Positions 49,860-57,362 of a stretch of 64,000 nt of DNA are shown here, in pieces. Origin of the DNA: Sphingomonas koreensis (GTDB taxonomy: Bacteria; Pseudomonadota; Alphaproteobacteria; Sphingomonadales; Sphingomonadaceae); the NCBI GenBank assembly GCA_006438735.1, contig RCZF01000001.1:1426001-1490000 (forward strand), in the 5' to 3' direction. Positions within the stretch are counted from its first letter, which is position 1, and each line of letters opens with the position of its first letter. The notes beneath the pieces are model-generated. The model ran no database searches and was not told the DNA's origin. It was given only the letters and a program-made list of their open reading frames with translations. Made by a program: the position numbers and the translations under genes.

Positions 49860-50521
49860 GCGACGACCTCAAGAGCTGGATCGCGGCGACGTTCGATCAT
49901 ACCCCCGCCGATCTCTCCTGCTACGAACGCGCGCTGACTCATGGCAGCCAGGCGAGCGACACTTACGAGCGGCTCGAATTTCTCGGTGACCGCGTGCTTG
50001 GGCTCAGCATCGCCGAATGGTTGTTCGAGCTGTTCCCGAGCGAGCCCGAAGGATCGCTGTCGAAACGGCTCAACGCGCTCGTCACCGGCGCCGTCTGCGC
50101 CGAGGTCGCGCGCGAAAAGGGCGTGCGCCCGTATTTGCGGCTCGGCAAGCAGGCCCGCGACGACGGCGCGGCGGACAGCGACAATGTGCTCGGCGACGTG
50201 ATGGAGGCGCTGATCGGCGCGCTCTATCTCGAAGCCGGTTTGCCGCCGGCGCGCGCCTTCATCCGCCAGGCTTGGGGCGATCGCGTCCGCGGCGCGGTAA
50301 CGGCGCCGCAACACCCGAAGTCGGCGCTGCAGGAATGGGCCGCCGCGCACAATCGCAAGCCCCCGGTCTATGAAATCCTGGAACGCGCCGGCCCGCACCA
50401 CGCGCCGCGCTTCACGGTGAAGGTAAGCCTCGGCAAGCTCGCCGAGGCGAGCGCCGCCGGCACCAGCAAACAGGAAGCCGAAACCGCCGCCGCAAAGGCG
50501 CTGCTGGAGCAATTGGCGTGA
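49856..50521 (+). CDS. rnc: Ribonuclease III
   Basis: From TTG 49856, overlapping the lepB stop, the protein has 221 residues. It shows ALTHGSQASDTYERLEFLGDRVLGLSIAEWLF, the RNase III signature with the metal-binding Glu and Asp, and SDNVLGDVMEALIGALYLEAG with the second acidic cluster. The C-terminal double-stranded RNA-binding domain (PKSALQEWAAAHNRKPPVYEILERAGPHH) follows. It processes rRNA and other dsRNA. The open frame extends upstream to 49796 but that is lepB coding. After it the lepB-rnc-era order is interrupted by repeats and a GIY-YIG gene. Confidence 0.96.
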   Translation: MSDDLKSWIAATFDHTPADLSCYERALTHGSQASDTYERLEFLGDRVLGLSIAEWLFELFPSEPEGSLSKRLNALVTGAVCAEVAREKGVRPYLRLGKQARDDGAADSDNVLGDVMEALIGALYLEAGLPPARAFIRQAWGDRVRGAVTAPQHPKSALQEWAAAHNRKPPVYEILERAGPHHAPRFTVKVSLGKLAEASAAGTSKQEAETAAAKALLEQLA

Positions 50522-50542
50522 GCTGGATGGGTCGTTCTCCCC

Positions 50543-50690
50543 GCCCTTCGACAAGCTCAGGGCGAACGGGGGTGGGGGCGGTCTCCTACCCGAAAACCGC
50601 TCGCCCTGAGCCTGTCGAAGGCCGCTTCATCCGGCCCAGGAATGGAAGAGAACATCCTTATCCCGTTCGCCCTGAGCTTGTCGAAGGGCG
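50543..50690. repeat. Three copies of a CCCTTCGACAAGCTCAGGGC-type repeat
   Basis: The palindrome-like unit GCCCTTCGACAAGCTCAGGG is at 50543, with inverted copies near 50601-50626 and 50664-50690 (CGCCCTGAGCTTGTCGAAGG). Each can form a short stem. The unit also occurs twice downstream of the GIY-YIG gene (50994 and 51050), so the gene is bracketed by copies. Confidence 0.85.
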
Positions 50691-50711
50691 CGCCACGCGA
50701 AACGCAATCCG

Positions 50712-51131
50712 ATGACATTCTGGGCCTATATCCTGCGCTGTGCCGACGGCAGCTATTACACGGGCCAGACCGATAATCTCGAAGTCCGGATCGCCAGCCA
50801 CCAATCGGGCCAGATCGCTGGCCATACGCGTAGCCGCAGGCCCGTCACCCTTGCCTGGTCACAGGATTTTCCCTCGCGCCTCGAAGCGTTAGAGGCCGAA
50901 CGCCGCATCAAGGGCTGGACGCGCGCTAAGAAGGAAGCGCTGATCGCTGGTGATTGGAATCGGCTTTCGCACCTGGCGCGCAACCGGCAAGGCGGCCCTT
51001 CGACAGGCTTAGGGCGAACGGTTTCGGAGGGAGGACACATCCCCTCCCCCGTTCGCCCTGAGCCTGTCGAAGGGCGCCTCGCCCCAAGTCTCCAAGCCCC
51101 GATCTCCCTTTTTCGGAACGCAGCACCATGA
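50712..51131 (+). CDS. GIY-YIG domain nuclease family protein (UPF0213-like) with repeat-encoded tail
   Basis: The first 85 residues form a single GIY-YIG domain: MTFWAYILRCADGSYYTGQTDNLEVRIASHQSG (GIY-YIG core in AYILRCADGSYYTGQT), RSRRPVTLAWSQDFPSRLEALEAERRIKGWTRAKKEALI with the catalytic Glu. Residues from about 95 (GGPSTGLGRTVSEGG onward, with PVRPEPVEGR) are the translation of a dispersed repeat, so the natural end was probably near residue 93 and the frame later ran on. UPF0213 proteins are small DNA nucleases of unclear role. It lies between rnc and era, where the operon normally has none. Its stop overlaps the era start (ATGA). Confidence 0.87.
   Translation: MTFWAYILRCADGSYYTGQTDNLEVRIASHQSGQIAGHTRSRRPVTLAWSQDFPSRLEALEAERRIKGWTRAKKEALIAGDWNRLSHLARNRQGGPSTGLGRTVSEGGHIPSPVRPEPVEGRLAPSLQAPISLFRNAAP
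50994..51076. repeat. Inverted pair of CCCTTCGACAGGCTTAGGGC-type repeats inside the GIY-YIG 3' end
   Basis: A unit at about 50994-51021 and its inverse at about 51050-51076 (CGTTCGCCCTGAGCCTGTCG) lie inside the GIY-YIG reading frame. They match the three copies upstream of the gene. The whole set behaves as one repeat family. Confidence 0.8.
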
Positions 51132-52021
51132 CCCAATATTGCGGCCTCGTCGCCGTCGTCGGCGCGCCCAATGCGGGCAAATCGACGCTCACCAATGCGC
51201 TCGTCGGGCAGAAGGTCGCGATCGTCAGCGCCAAGGCGCAGACCACGCGGACCCGGCTGATGGGCGTCGCCATCGAAGGCGAGACGCAAATTCTGCTGGT
51301 CGATACCCCCGGCATCTTCGAGCCCAAGCGCCGGCTCGATCGCGCGATGGTTGCCGCCGCCTGGAGCGGGGCGGAAGGCGCCGATCTGATCGCGCTGGTG
51401 GTCGACGGCAAAGGCGGCGTCGGCCCCAAGGTCACCGCTATCGCCGAGGCGCTCGCCGGGCGGCGCGAGCCGAAATTCCTCATTCTCAACAAGGTCGATC
51501 TCGCCGACAAGGCCAAGCTGCTGACGCATGCGCAGCGGCTCAACGAGATCGTGCCGTTCACCGAAACCTTCTTCATCTCGGCCACCACCGGCGACGGCGT
51601 CGTCGAACTCAAGACCGCCTTCGCCGCAGCAATGCCGGCCGGGCCGTGGCATTTTCCCGAGGATCAGGTGTCCGACGCGACCGAGCGGATGCTCGCCGCC
51701 GAAGTCACGCGCGAGCAGCTCTATCACCAGCTCCACGCCGAATTGCCCTACGCCAGCACGGTCGAGACCGAACAATATAAGGAGCGCGATGACGGCTCGG
51801 TCGAAATCCACCAGCAGATTCTGGTCGAACGCCCCACACAACGCGCGATCGTGCTCGGCAAGGGCGGCGCCCGCATCAAGGAAATCGGCGCCCGCGCCCG
51901 CGCCGAACTGGCCGCACTGCTCGGCCACCCGGTGCACCTCTATCTCCACGTCAAGGTCAAGGAAGGCTGGGACGAAGACCGCCAGGTCTACCGCGACATC
52001 GGGCTCGATTGGGTGGAGTGA
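51128..52021 (+). CDS. era: GTPase Era
   Basis: The 297-residue protein has the G domain motifs GAPNAGKSTLTNALVG (G1), TTRTRLMGV (G2), DTPGIFEPKRRLDRAM (G3) and LNKVDLADK (G4). The C-terminal KH domain follows, with ERPTQRAIVLGKGGARIKEIGARARAELA and KVKEGWDEDRQVYRDIGLDWVE. Era binds the 3' end of 16S rRNA and couples 30S maturation to the cell cycle. Its start overlaps the GIY-YIG stop by four bases, so the unusual gene is translationally coupled to it. The length and end are standard. Confidence 0.98.
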   Translation: MTQYCGLVAVVGAPNAGKSTLTNALVGQKVAIVSAKAQTTRTRLMGVAIEGETQILLVDTPGIFEPKRRLDRAMVAAAWSGAEGADLIALVVDGKGGVGPKVTAIAEALAGRREPKFLILNKVDLADKAKLLTHAQRLNEIVPFTETFFISATTGDGVVELKTAFAAAMPAGPWHFPEDQVSDATERMLAAEVTREQLYHQLHAELPYASTVETEQYKERDDGSVEIHQQILVERPTQRAIVLGKGGARIKEIGARARAELAALLGHPVHLYLHVKVKEGWDEDRQVYRDIGLDWVE

Positions 52022-52127
52022 GCGGGAAGCGAAGACTGCTTTTGAGTGGGAATCGGTCCGACGCTCTCGGCTAGAAAGTCTTCATACTGGCCTTTCATAA
52101 AATACCGCAGGGTGGCACCGGACTCGG

Positions 52128-52994
52128 ATGATGTCCGCACCAACGCCCATCGACCTCCGTTCTCCCCGGGCTTGGGTATCTTTGGCAATTCTCGTTGCGG
52201 CCTACTTCCTCTTCGACCCCCTAGAAGCCTTGGTGCACCAGCCCGTTGCGCACGCGCAGAACCTCCATATGATCGTCGATGGAGCGATGGCCCTTGCACC
52301 CTACACGGTGTTGATGGTCGTGCGTATCATGATTCTTGGTGTCTGCGTTATCCTCCAAACCCCGGTCAGAGGCTTTCCTCTGGTCGGCGCGAACATAGCG
52401 CGCAACACGTTGCTGGGTATTGGGATCGGGCTAATTGTGATGGTCGCCGCCATATCCGCGATATGGTTGTCCGGTAACGCACGTGTTGCGCCATCATCGC
52501 AGTCGATTCACTTAATGGCTTTTCATGGCACCGGGTGGTTTCTGGCCGACTTCTTGGGTGCTACCGGAGAGGAATTGTTCGGTCGCGTAGCCGTCCTGCT
52601 GGTCGCCGAGCGCTTCGTCGGGTGGCGCGGCGCGATCGTCGTATCGGGCCTGATGTTCTCTGTGCTTCACCTCGGCAATCCGGGAGCCAGCTGGATTTGG
52701 ATCTTGCGGCTATTCCTGCAGGGGATGCTTCTTGCCTATGCGGTCTACAAAACGGGGTCTGTCTGGTGGTCGGTCGGCTATCATACGGGCTGGAATTGGG
52801 CGAGCGCGCCATTGTTCGGCGCAGCCGGGAGCGGGTATTTGGACCAAGGCCATCTTTTTGATTTTACGCCAACCGGACCAACCTTGATCACCGGTGGTAC
52901 AGTGGGGCCAGAGGGCAGTATTTTTGCGTTCGTCGCAGTGCTCTGCGCGCTCGCTTTGTTCGTAGCTTTCACCCGCGATCGAACTGAAGCCTAA
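52128..52994 (+). CDS. CPBP family intramembrane glutamic endopeptidase
   Basis: The 288-residue membrane protein has seven to eight predicted helices and the CPBP motifs: TGEELFGRVAV (EExxxR near residue 147), FSVLHLGN (FxxxH near residue 180) and SVGYHTGWNWAS (HxxxN/B near residue 222). The family includes prenyl-protein and Rce1-like proteases and immunity proteins, many with unknown substrates. A second ATG follows three bases after the first. The region from 52022 to about 53200 uses noticeably more A/T codons than its neighbours and has no partner gene, so recent acquisition is plausible. The family call is firm; the role is open. Confidence 0.9.
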   Translation: MMSAPTPIDLRSPRAWVSLAILVAAYFLFDPLEALVHQPVAHAQNLHMIVDGAMALAPYTVLMVVRIMILGVCVILQTPVRGFPLVGANIARNTLLGIGIGLIVMVAAISAIWLSGNARVAPSSQSIHLMAFHGTGWFLADFLGATGEELFGRVAVLLVAERFVGWRGAIVVSGLMFSVLHLGNPGASWIWILRLFLQGMLLAYAVYKTGSVWWSVGYHTGWNWASAPLFGAAGSGYLDQGHLFDFTPTGPTLITGGTVGPEGSIFAFVAVLCALALFVAFTRDRTEA

Positions 52995-53208
52995 TGACGG
53001 ATATCCGGGACGTTATCCACGCCTTTAACGACTGAAATTGGGGCGAAAGCTGTCCCTATGAATGTTGGAAAATCTTCGTCACGCTCCGTTAGTGCGCGGA
53101 CTGCAGCCCCAGGATTCGTCTCTCGATCGACAGCGCCGTTCCTTGCGCACAGATGAAACGCTGCGACACTCTCCACTTTCTCCACTTTGCCCCGCAATCG
53201 GCGGAACT

Positions 53209-53913
53209 TCAGGCGCTTTCCAGCAATCGTTCGACCCAATCCGGTGTCAGCGCGCTGGCCGGGCCGAGGCGCGTCTCGTCGAAAAACGCGCTGCCGGCCG
53301 ATGGCTCGAGGTTGAGCTCAAGCGTCGCTGCGCCGTAATGGCGCGCGGTCTGGACGAAGCCGGCGGCGGGATAGACCGCGCCCGATGTGCCGATCGAGAC
53401 GAACAGGTCGCACGCCACCAGCGCCCGCTCGATCCGGTCCATCGCATAAGGCATCTCGCCGAAGAACACGATGTCGGGGCGAAGCGCGGGCGCGGCGCAG
53501 GCCGGGCACGTCGCGCCCACCGCCATCGGCCCGGTCCAGCGCTGCCGTGCGCCGCAGGCCGCGCACAGCGCCGACAGCAATTCGCCGTGCATGTGGAGCA
53601 GCCGCCGCGCGCCGGCGCGCTCATGGAGATCGTCGACATTCTGCGTGACGATCAACAGCTCGCCCGGCCACGCCGCGTCGAGCCTGGCCAGCGCGTCGTG
53701 CGCGGCGTTGGGCTCGACTTCGGCGAGTGCGGCGCGGCGCTCGTCGTAAAAGCGGTGCACCGTCGCCGGCTGTCGCGCCAGCGCTTCGGGCGTGCACACG
53801 TCCTCGACGCGGCTGCCTTCCCACAAACCGCCCGGCCCGCGGAAGGTCGCCAGCCCGCTCTCGGCCGAAATACCCGCGCCGGTGAGCACGACGATGTTGG
53901 GTCGGTCCGCCAT
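53209..53913 (-). CDS. cobB: NAD-dependent protein deacylase (sirtuin)
   Basis: The 234-residue protein has VLTGAGISAESGLATFRGPGGLWEG (NAD-binding GAGIS and substrate loop) near the N-terminus, TQNVDDLHERAGARRLLHMHG with the catalytic His, and a zinc module with CAACGARQRW followed by CPACAAPALRPDIVFFGEMP. VSIGTSGAVYPAAGF supplies the nucleotide loop. Sirtuins remove acyl groups from lysines with NAD use; class III members such as CobB handle acetyl and succinyl. Start ATG 53913 and length are normal. It is convergent with the CPBP gene across a 214-base gap without recognisable elements. Confidence 0.95.
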   Translation of the reverse strand: MADRPNIVVLTGAGISAESGLATFRGPGGLWEGSRVEDVCTPEALARQPATVHRFYDERRAALAEVEPNAAHDALARLDAAWPGELLIVTQNVDDLHERAGARRLLHMHGELLSALCAACGARQRWTGPMAVGATCPACAAPALRPDIVFFGEMPYAMDRIERALVACDLFVSIGTSGAVYPAAGFVQTARHYGAATLELNLEPSAGSAFFDETRLGPASALTPDWVERLLESA

Positions 53914-53974
53914 TGCCGCACCCTAACGCCGGGCTCGGCGCGGGGGCAACATGATCGAGCGGTCGCGGTAAGCG

Positions 53975-54931
53975 CTATTCAGCGGCGACGCGGTTCGCGG
54001 CGGCCAGCCCCAAAGCGATCGCGCCGAGCGGGCCGGCTTGCGCCGCCAGCGTCGGCGCAACGATGTATGGGCGGCCTTCGGGCAGCGTCATATAGCCGTT
54101 GAGGCTGGCGAGCAGCGCCGCCTCGATCCGCGGCAAGAGATGCGGTTGCGGCGTGACGACGCCGCCGCCGATCGCGATGCGCAGTGGCCCCGTCGCGCAA
54201 ACCAGCGCATGGCACAACAGCGCCAGCGTCGCCACGATCGGCTCCCACACCGGGTGATCGGGGGCGACATCGGCGATGTTCCGCCCGCCGAGCCGCGCCA
54301 TCAGCGCCGTGCCCGAGGCGAGCCCCTCGACGCAATCGTCATGAAACGGGCAGACGCTCGGTGCCGCATCGCCCGGCAGCCGCGGCACCCGGATATGGCC
54401 AAGCTCGCTATGGCCGATACCCCGCGTCGGCGCGCCGTGGACGATCAATCCGACGCCGACGCCGGTGCCGACCGTGACATAAGCGAAATCGCTCAAGCCC
54501 TGCCCCGAACCCCAAGCAATCTCGGCCAGCGCCGCGGCATTGACGTCGGTATCGAAGCCGATCGGCACACCGTGCCCGGCGCCGAGCCGGCCGACGACAT
54601 CGGCGTTCTCCCAGCCGGCCTTGGCGGTCTTCAGGATCCGGCCGTAGCCCGGCGCTGCGCGATCGAGCGCGACGGGGCCGAAACTGCCGATGCCGATCGC
54701 GGCAAAGCCCGATCGCGCCGCCCAGCCGTCGAGAATCGCCGCGATGGCGTCGAGAGTCTGCTCGGGATCGGTCGTCGGAATGGTCTGTTGATCGAGCACC
54801 GACCCCGGCCCGTGCGCCAGCGTGCAGATGCATTTGGTGCCGCCCAGTTCGACGCCCGCAATGGGAAGATCGCCTGTTCTGGGCTCGCTGATTTGATCGA
54901 AACGGTTATGCAAGCTCACCAATCGGTTCAC
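53975..54931 (-). CDS. ROK family sugar kinase (fructokinase-like)
   Basis: The 318-residue protein begins GVELGGTKCICTLAHG after a variable N-terminus, with the start at GTG 54931 or GTG 54919. It shows IGIGSFGPVALD, GFDTDVNAAALAEIAWGSGQG, VTVGTGVGVGLIVHGAPTRG, and a ROK zinc-binding motif GHSELGHIRVPRLPGD with CPFHDDCVEG. The zinc motif with both Cys and the overall layout match ROK fructokinases more than glucokinases. It would phosphorylate fructose at C6, but glucose or other sugars are possible. No transporter or invertase is adjacent. It lies 61 bases upstream of cobB on the same strand. Confidence 0.9.
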   Translation of the reverse strand: MNRLVSLHNRFDQISEPRTGDLPIAGVELGGTKCICTLAHGPGSVLDQQTIPTTDPEQTLDAIAAILDGWAARSGFAAIGIGSFGPVALDRAAPGYGRILKTAKAGWENADVVGRLGAGHGVPIGFDTDVNAAALAEIAWGSGQGLSDFAYVTVGTGVGVGLIVHGAPTRGIGHSELGHIRVPRLPGDAAPSVCPFHDDCVEGLASGTALMARLGGRNIADVAPDHPVWEPIVATLALLCHALVCATGPLRIAIGGGVVTPQPHLLPRIEAALLASLNGYMTLPEGRPYIVAPTLAAQAGPLGAIALGLAAANRVAAE

Positions 54932-55140
54932 ACCCTGGCCCCGCCGTCTCGCCGACGGCTCCCCTCACCTCAGCCCGATCGTTATCGTCGAGCAGCCCGT
55001 GCCGATCATCGCGGCGCTCACGCTGTAGAAACGTTCGCGCACGACGCGGATGCGACATGGTCCGGGAGGTTCTATGGCTGGCCAGCGCCGCATACAACTT
55101 AAAAAACCAAATTCTCTTAATCAAACTGACTGGAACCCGC

Positions 55141-56883
55141 TCATCGAAACTGTTCGCCGCTGAGGCTCGTCGCGCGCGCGCCGAGCAAGTGGCGGCGGGC
55201 GATCAGCCCGACCAACCGGCCGGTTATCGGATCGACCACGCAGACGCGGCCGATGCCGTCGGCGATCATCAGATTGGCGATGTCGGTCGCCGGCGTCGCT
55301 GGCCCGACCAACGGCAGCGACCCATCCGACAGGCGGTCGCCGACGGTGACGTCGGACGGCGCTTCATCCTGCCGCCAGCGCAGCGCATGGCCGCGCGAGA
55401 CGATCGCGACCGGCCTGCCATCGGCATCGATCACCGGATAGCTGCGATGCACGGCGTGCTCGAAGAAGGCGACGGCGTCGGCGATCGAGGTGGTTGCCGC
55501 GATCGTCTCGGGATCGCGGAGCATGATCTGCCCCGCTTGCGCCAGCGCAAGTGGATCGACGCTATATTCCTGCATGATATGCCGCCCGCGCCGCGCGATC
55601 TTTTCGGTGAGGATCGATCGTTTGAGGACCAGCACCGCGACCGCATAGGCCGCGACCGACGCCGCCACCGCCTGCGGCAAGGCCGGCCAATGGCCGGTCA
55701 GCTCGACCGCGAAGATCGCCGCGGTCAGCGGCGCGCGCATCGCCGCGCTCATCACCGCCGCCATGCCGAGCAACGCCCACGGCCCGGATCCGCCGGGAAG
55801 GAAGTGCCCGGCGATACCGCCGAGCGCGCCGCCGAGGATCAGCAGCGGCGCGAGGATGCCGCCCGACGTGCCCGAGCCGAGCGCGACCAGCCAGACGACG
55901 CCCTTCGTCACCAACAGCAACAGCATCGCCTTCAACACCAGCGCGCCGTCGAGCAGATCCTGGATGCTGGCATAGCCGGCACCGAGCACGCGCGGATCGA
56001 TCCAGCCGCCAAGCCCGACGACGACCGCGCCGAGCGCCGGCCACCACATCCAATGGATCGGCAGCCGGTGGAAGCCGTCTTCGATCCGGTACAGCGCGGT
56101 CGACAGCAGCGCCGCAACGCCGCCGCCGACAAGGCCCAGCGCCGCGGCCCCGGCCAGCGCGCCCGCGCCGGTCGGCAGCGCAGCGTCGAACAGGAACAGC
56201 GGCCCCGATCCGACCAGCAGCGGCCGCCACGCCAGCGCCGACAGCGCCGCGACCACCACGGGCACGAAGCTGCGCGGCTTCCACTCGAACAGCAAAACCT
56301 CGATCGCAAGCAGCACCGCCGCGACCGGCGTGCCGAAGATGCCGGTCATCCCCGCCGCCGCGCCCGCGACGAGCAGCGTCTTGCGTTCCGCCGCGGTCAG
56401 CCGGAAACGCTGCGCGAACAACGATCCGATCGCCCCGCCGGTCATGATGATCGGCCCCTCCGCGCCGAACGGCCCGCCGCTGCCGATCGCGATCGCCGAG
56501 GAAATCGGCTTCAACAACGCGACCTTGAGCGACAGCCGGCTCTCGCCATACAGAATCGCCTCGATCGCCTCGGGAATGCCGTGGCCGCGGATCTTGTCCG
56601 ATCCGAAGCGCGCGATCAGGCCGACGATCAGGCTGCCGACCACCGGCACGATCACCGTCAGCACGCCGACGCCGGCATCGGCAATGTCCGCCGGCGCCGC
56701 GGAGAGGCGGCCGAACCAGGCGAGATTGGTGACGATCGCGATCAGGTGGATCAGCAGCCACGCCGCGCCCGCGCCTCCCGCACCGACGACCAGCGCCATT
56801 GCGGCGAGCAGCAGCATCCGCGCGTCGGCACTGTGATCGGCCAGCCGCGGCGCGATCGATCGGGGCTTGGCAATCGTCATCAA
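55141..56883 (-). CDS. ClC-family chloride channel/transporter with CBS domains
   Basis: The 580-residue protein contains a ClC membrane domain. The ion-pathway sequences are GSGGPFGAEGPIIMTGGAIG (GSGxP and GxEGP with the gating Glu) near residue 130 and GSGTSGGILAPLLILGGALGG (GxxAP) near residue 330. Near the C-terminus are two CBS domains (residues about 450-575; IADAVAFFEHAVHRSYPVIDADGRPV and TDIANLMIADGIGRVCVVDPITGRLVGL). It moves Cl- coupled to H+ or passively. The start ATG is at 56883; the gene is divergent from a MarR regulator. A 19-base palindrome lies between them. Confidence 0.93.
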   Translation of the reverse strand: MMTIAKPRSIAPRLADHSADARMLLLAAMALVVGAGGAGAAWLLIHLIAIVTNLAWFGRLSAAPADIADAGVGVLTVIVPVVGSLIVGLIARFGSDKIRGHGIPEAIEAILYGESRLSLKVALLKPISSAIAIGSGGPFGAEGPIIMTGGAIGSLFAQRFRLTAAERKTLLVAGAAAGMTGIFGTPVAAVLLAIEVLLFEWKPRSFVPVVVAALSALAWRPLLVGSGPLFLFDAALPTGAGALAGAAALGLVGGGVAALLSTALYRIEDGFHRLPIHWMWWPALGAVVVGLGGWIDPRVLGAGYASIQDLLDGALVLKAMLLLLVTKGVVWLVALGSGTSGGILAPLLILGGALGGIAGHFLPGGSGPWALLGMAAVMSAAMRAPLTAAIFAVELTGHWPALPQAVAASVAAYAVAVLVLKRSILTEKIARRGRHIMQEYSVDPLALAQAGQIMLRDPETIAATTSIADAVAFFEHAVHRSYPVIDADGRPVAIVSRGHALRWRQDEAPSDVTVGDRLSDGSLPLVGPATPATDIANLMIADGIGRVCVVDPITGRLVGLIARRHLLGARATSLSGEQFR

Positions 56884-56914
56884 AATCTGTCCTGTCGCAT
56901 CGATCGCGATCGAT

Positions 56915-56933
56915 TATATCGTAATACGATATA
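56915..56933. promoter_or_regulatory. Palindrome TATATCGTAATACGATATA between the ClC and MarR genes
   Basis: The 19-base sequence is a perfect dyad with an unpaired centre (A at 56924). It lies between divergent genes with a 74-base gap and is AT-rich in a GC-rich genome, as MarR operators often are. A MarR dimer may repress both directions. A second dyad ATCGATCGCGATCGAT at 56899-56914 touches it, but this motif is frequent in the genome. Confidence 0.75.
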
Positions 56934-56957
56934 TACAAGACTATTGTGGGCGAGCCG

Positions 56958-57362
56958 ATGATGGATGATGATGTGCGTGACGAGGATTACCGGCGGCTGG
57001 CGCGCTTCCGGCATGAGCTCAGGCGATTCCTGCGCTTCAGCGAAGAGGCGGCAAAGGCAGCCGGGCTGACCGCGCAGCATTATCAGGCGCTGCTGGCGAT
57101 TCGCGCCGGGCCGGAGGACGGAATGCCGGTGGGGGAATTGGCCGATCAGATGCTGCTCAAGCCGCACAGCATGACCGGGTTGGTCGATCGGCTTGCCCAG
57201 GCCGGGCTGGCGGCGCGCGTGCGCGGTGATGGCGATCGCCGCCAGGTCCGCGTCGTCGCTACCGATCAGGCGCGTGATCTGCTCGTCTCGCTGGCCGCCA
57301 ATCACCGCGCCGAGCTTCGGCGGCTGAAGCCGATGCTCGGCGAGCTGATCGCCAGCCTGTGA
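56958..57362 (+). CDS. MarR family transcriptional regulator
   Basis: From ATG 56958 the protein has 134 residues (a GTG at 56946 would add four). Winged-helix sequence is seen in TAQHYQALLAIRAGPEDGMPVGELADQMLLKPHSMTGLVDRLAQAGLAAR, followed by the wing RGDGDRRQVRVVAT and a C-terminal helix. It ends with GELIASL. No redox Cys is present, so small-molecule ligand sensing is likely. The stop overlaps the MFS gene start (GTGA), so both are coupled. It likely controls that transporter and perhaps the divergent ClC gene. The inducer is unknown. Confidence 0.92.
   Translation: MMDDDVRDEDYRRLARFRHELRRFLRFSEEAAKAAGLTAQHYQALLAIRAGPEDGMPVGELADQMLLKPHSMTGLVDRLAQAGLAARVRGDGDRRQVRVVATDQARDLLVSLAANHRAELRRLKPMLGELIASL

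Noticed and set aside
52991..53239. 82-codon minus-strand frame at the cobB 3' end
   Set aside because: It overlaps the cobB end and lacks a ribosome site or family pattern; the region is better called unassigned intergenic sequence.
56899..56914. ATCGATCGCGATCGAT as an operator
   Set aside because: CGATCG and GCGATCGC are extremely common throughout the window, so this dyad alone is not evidence of a binding site.
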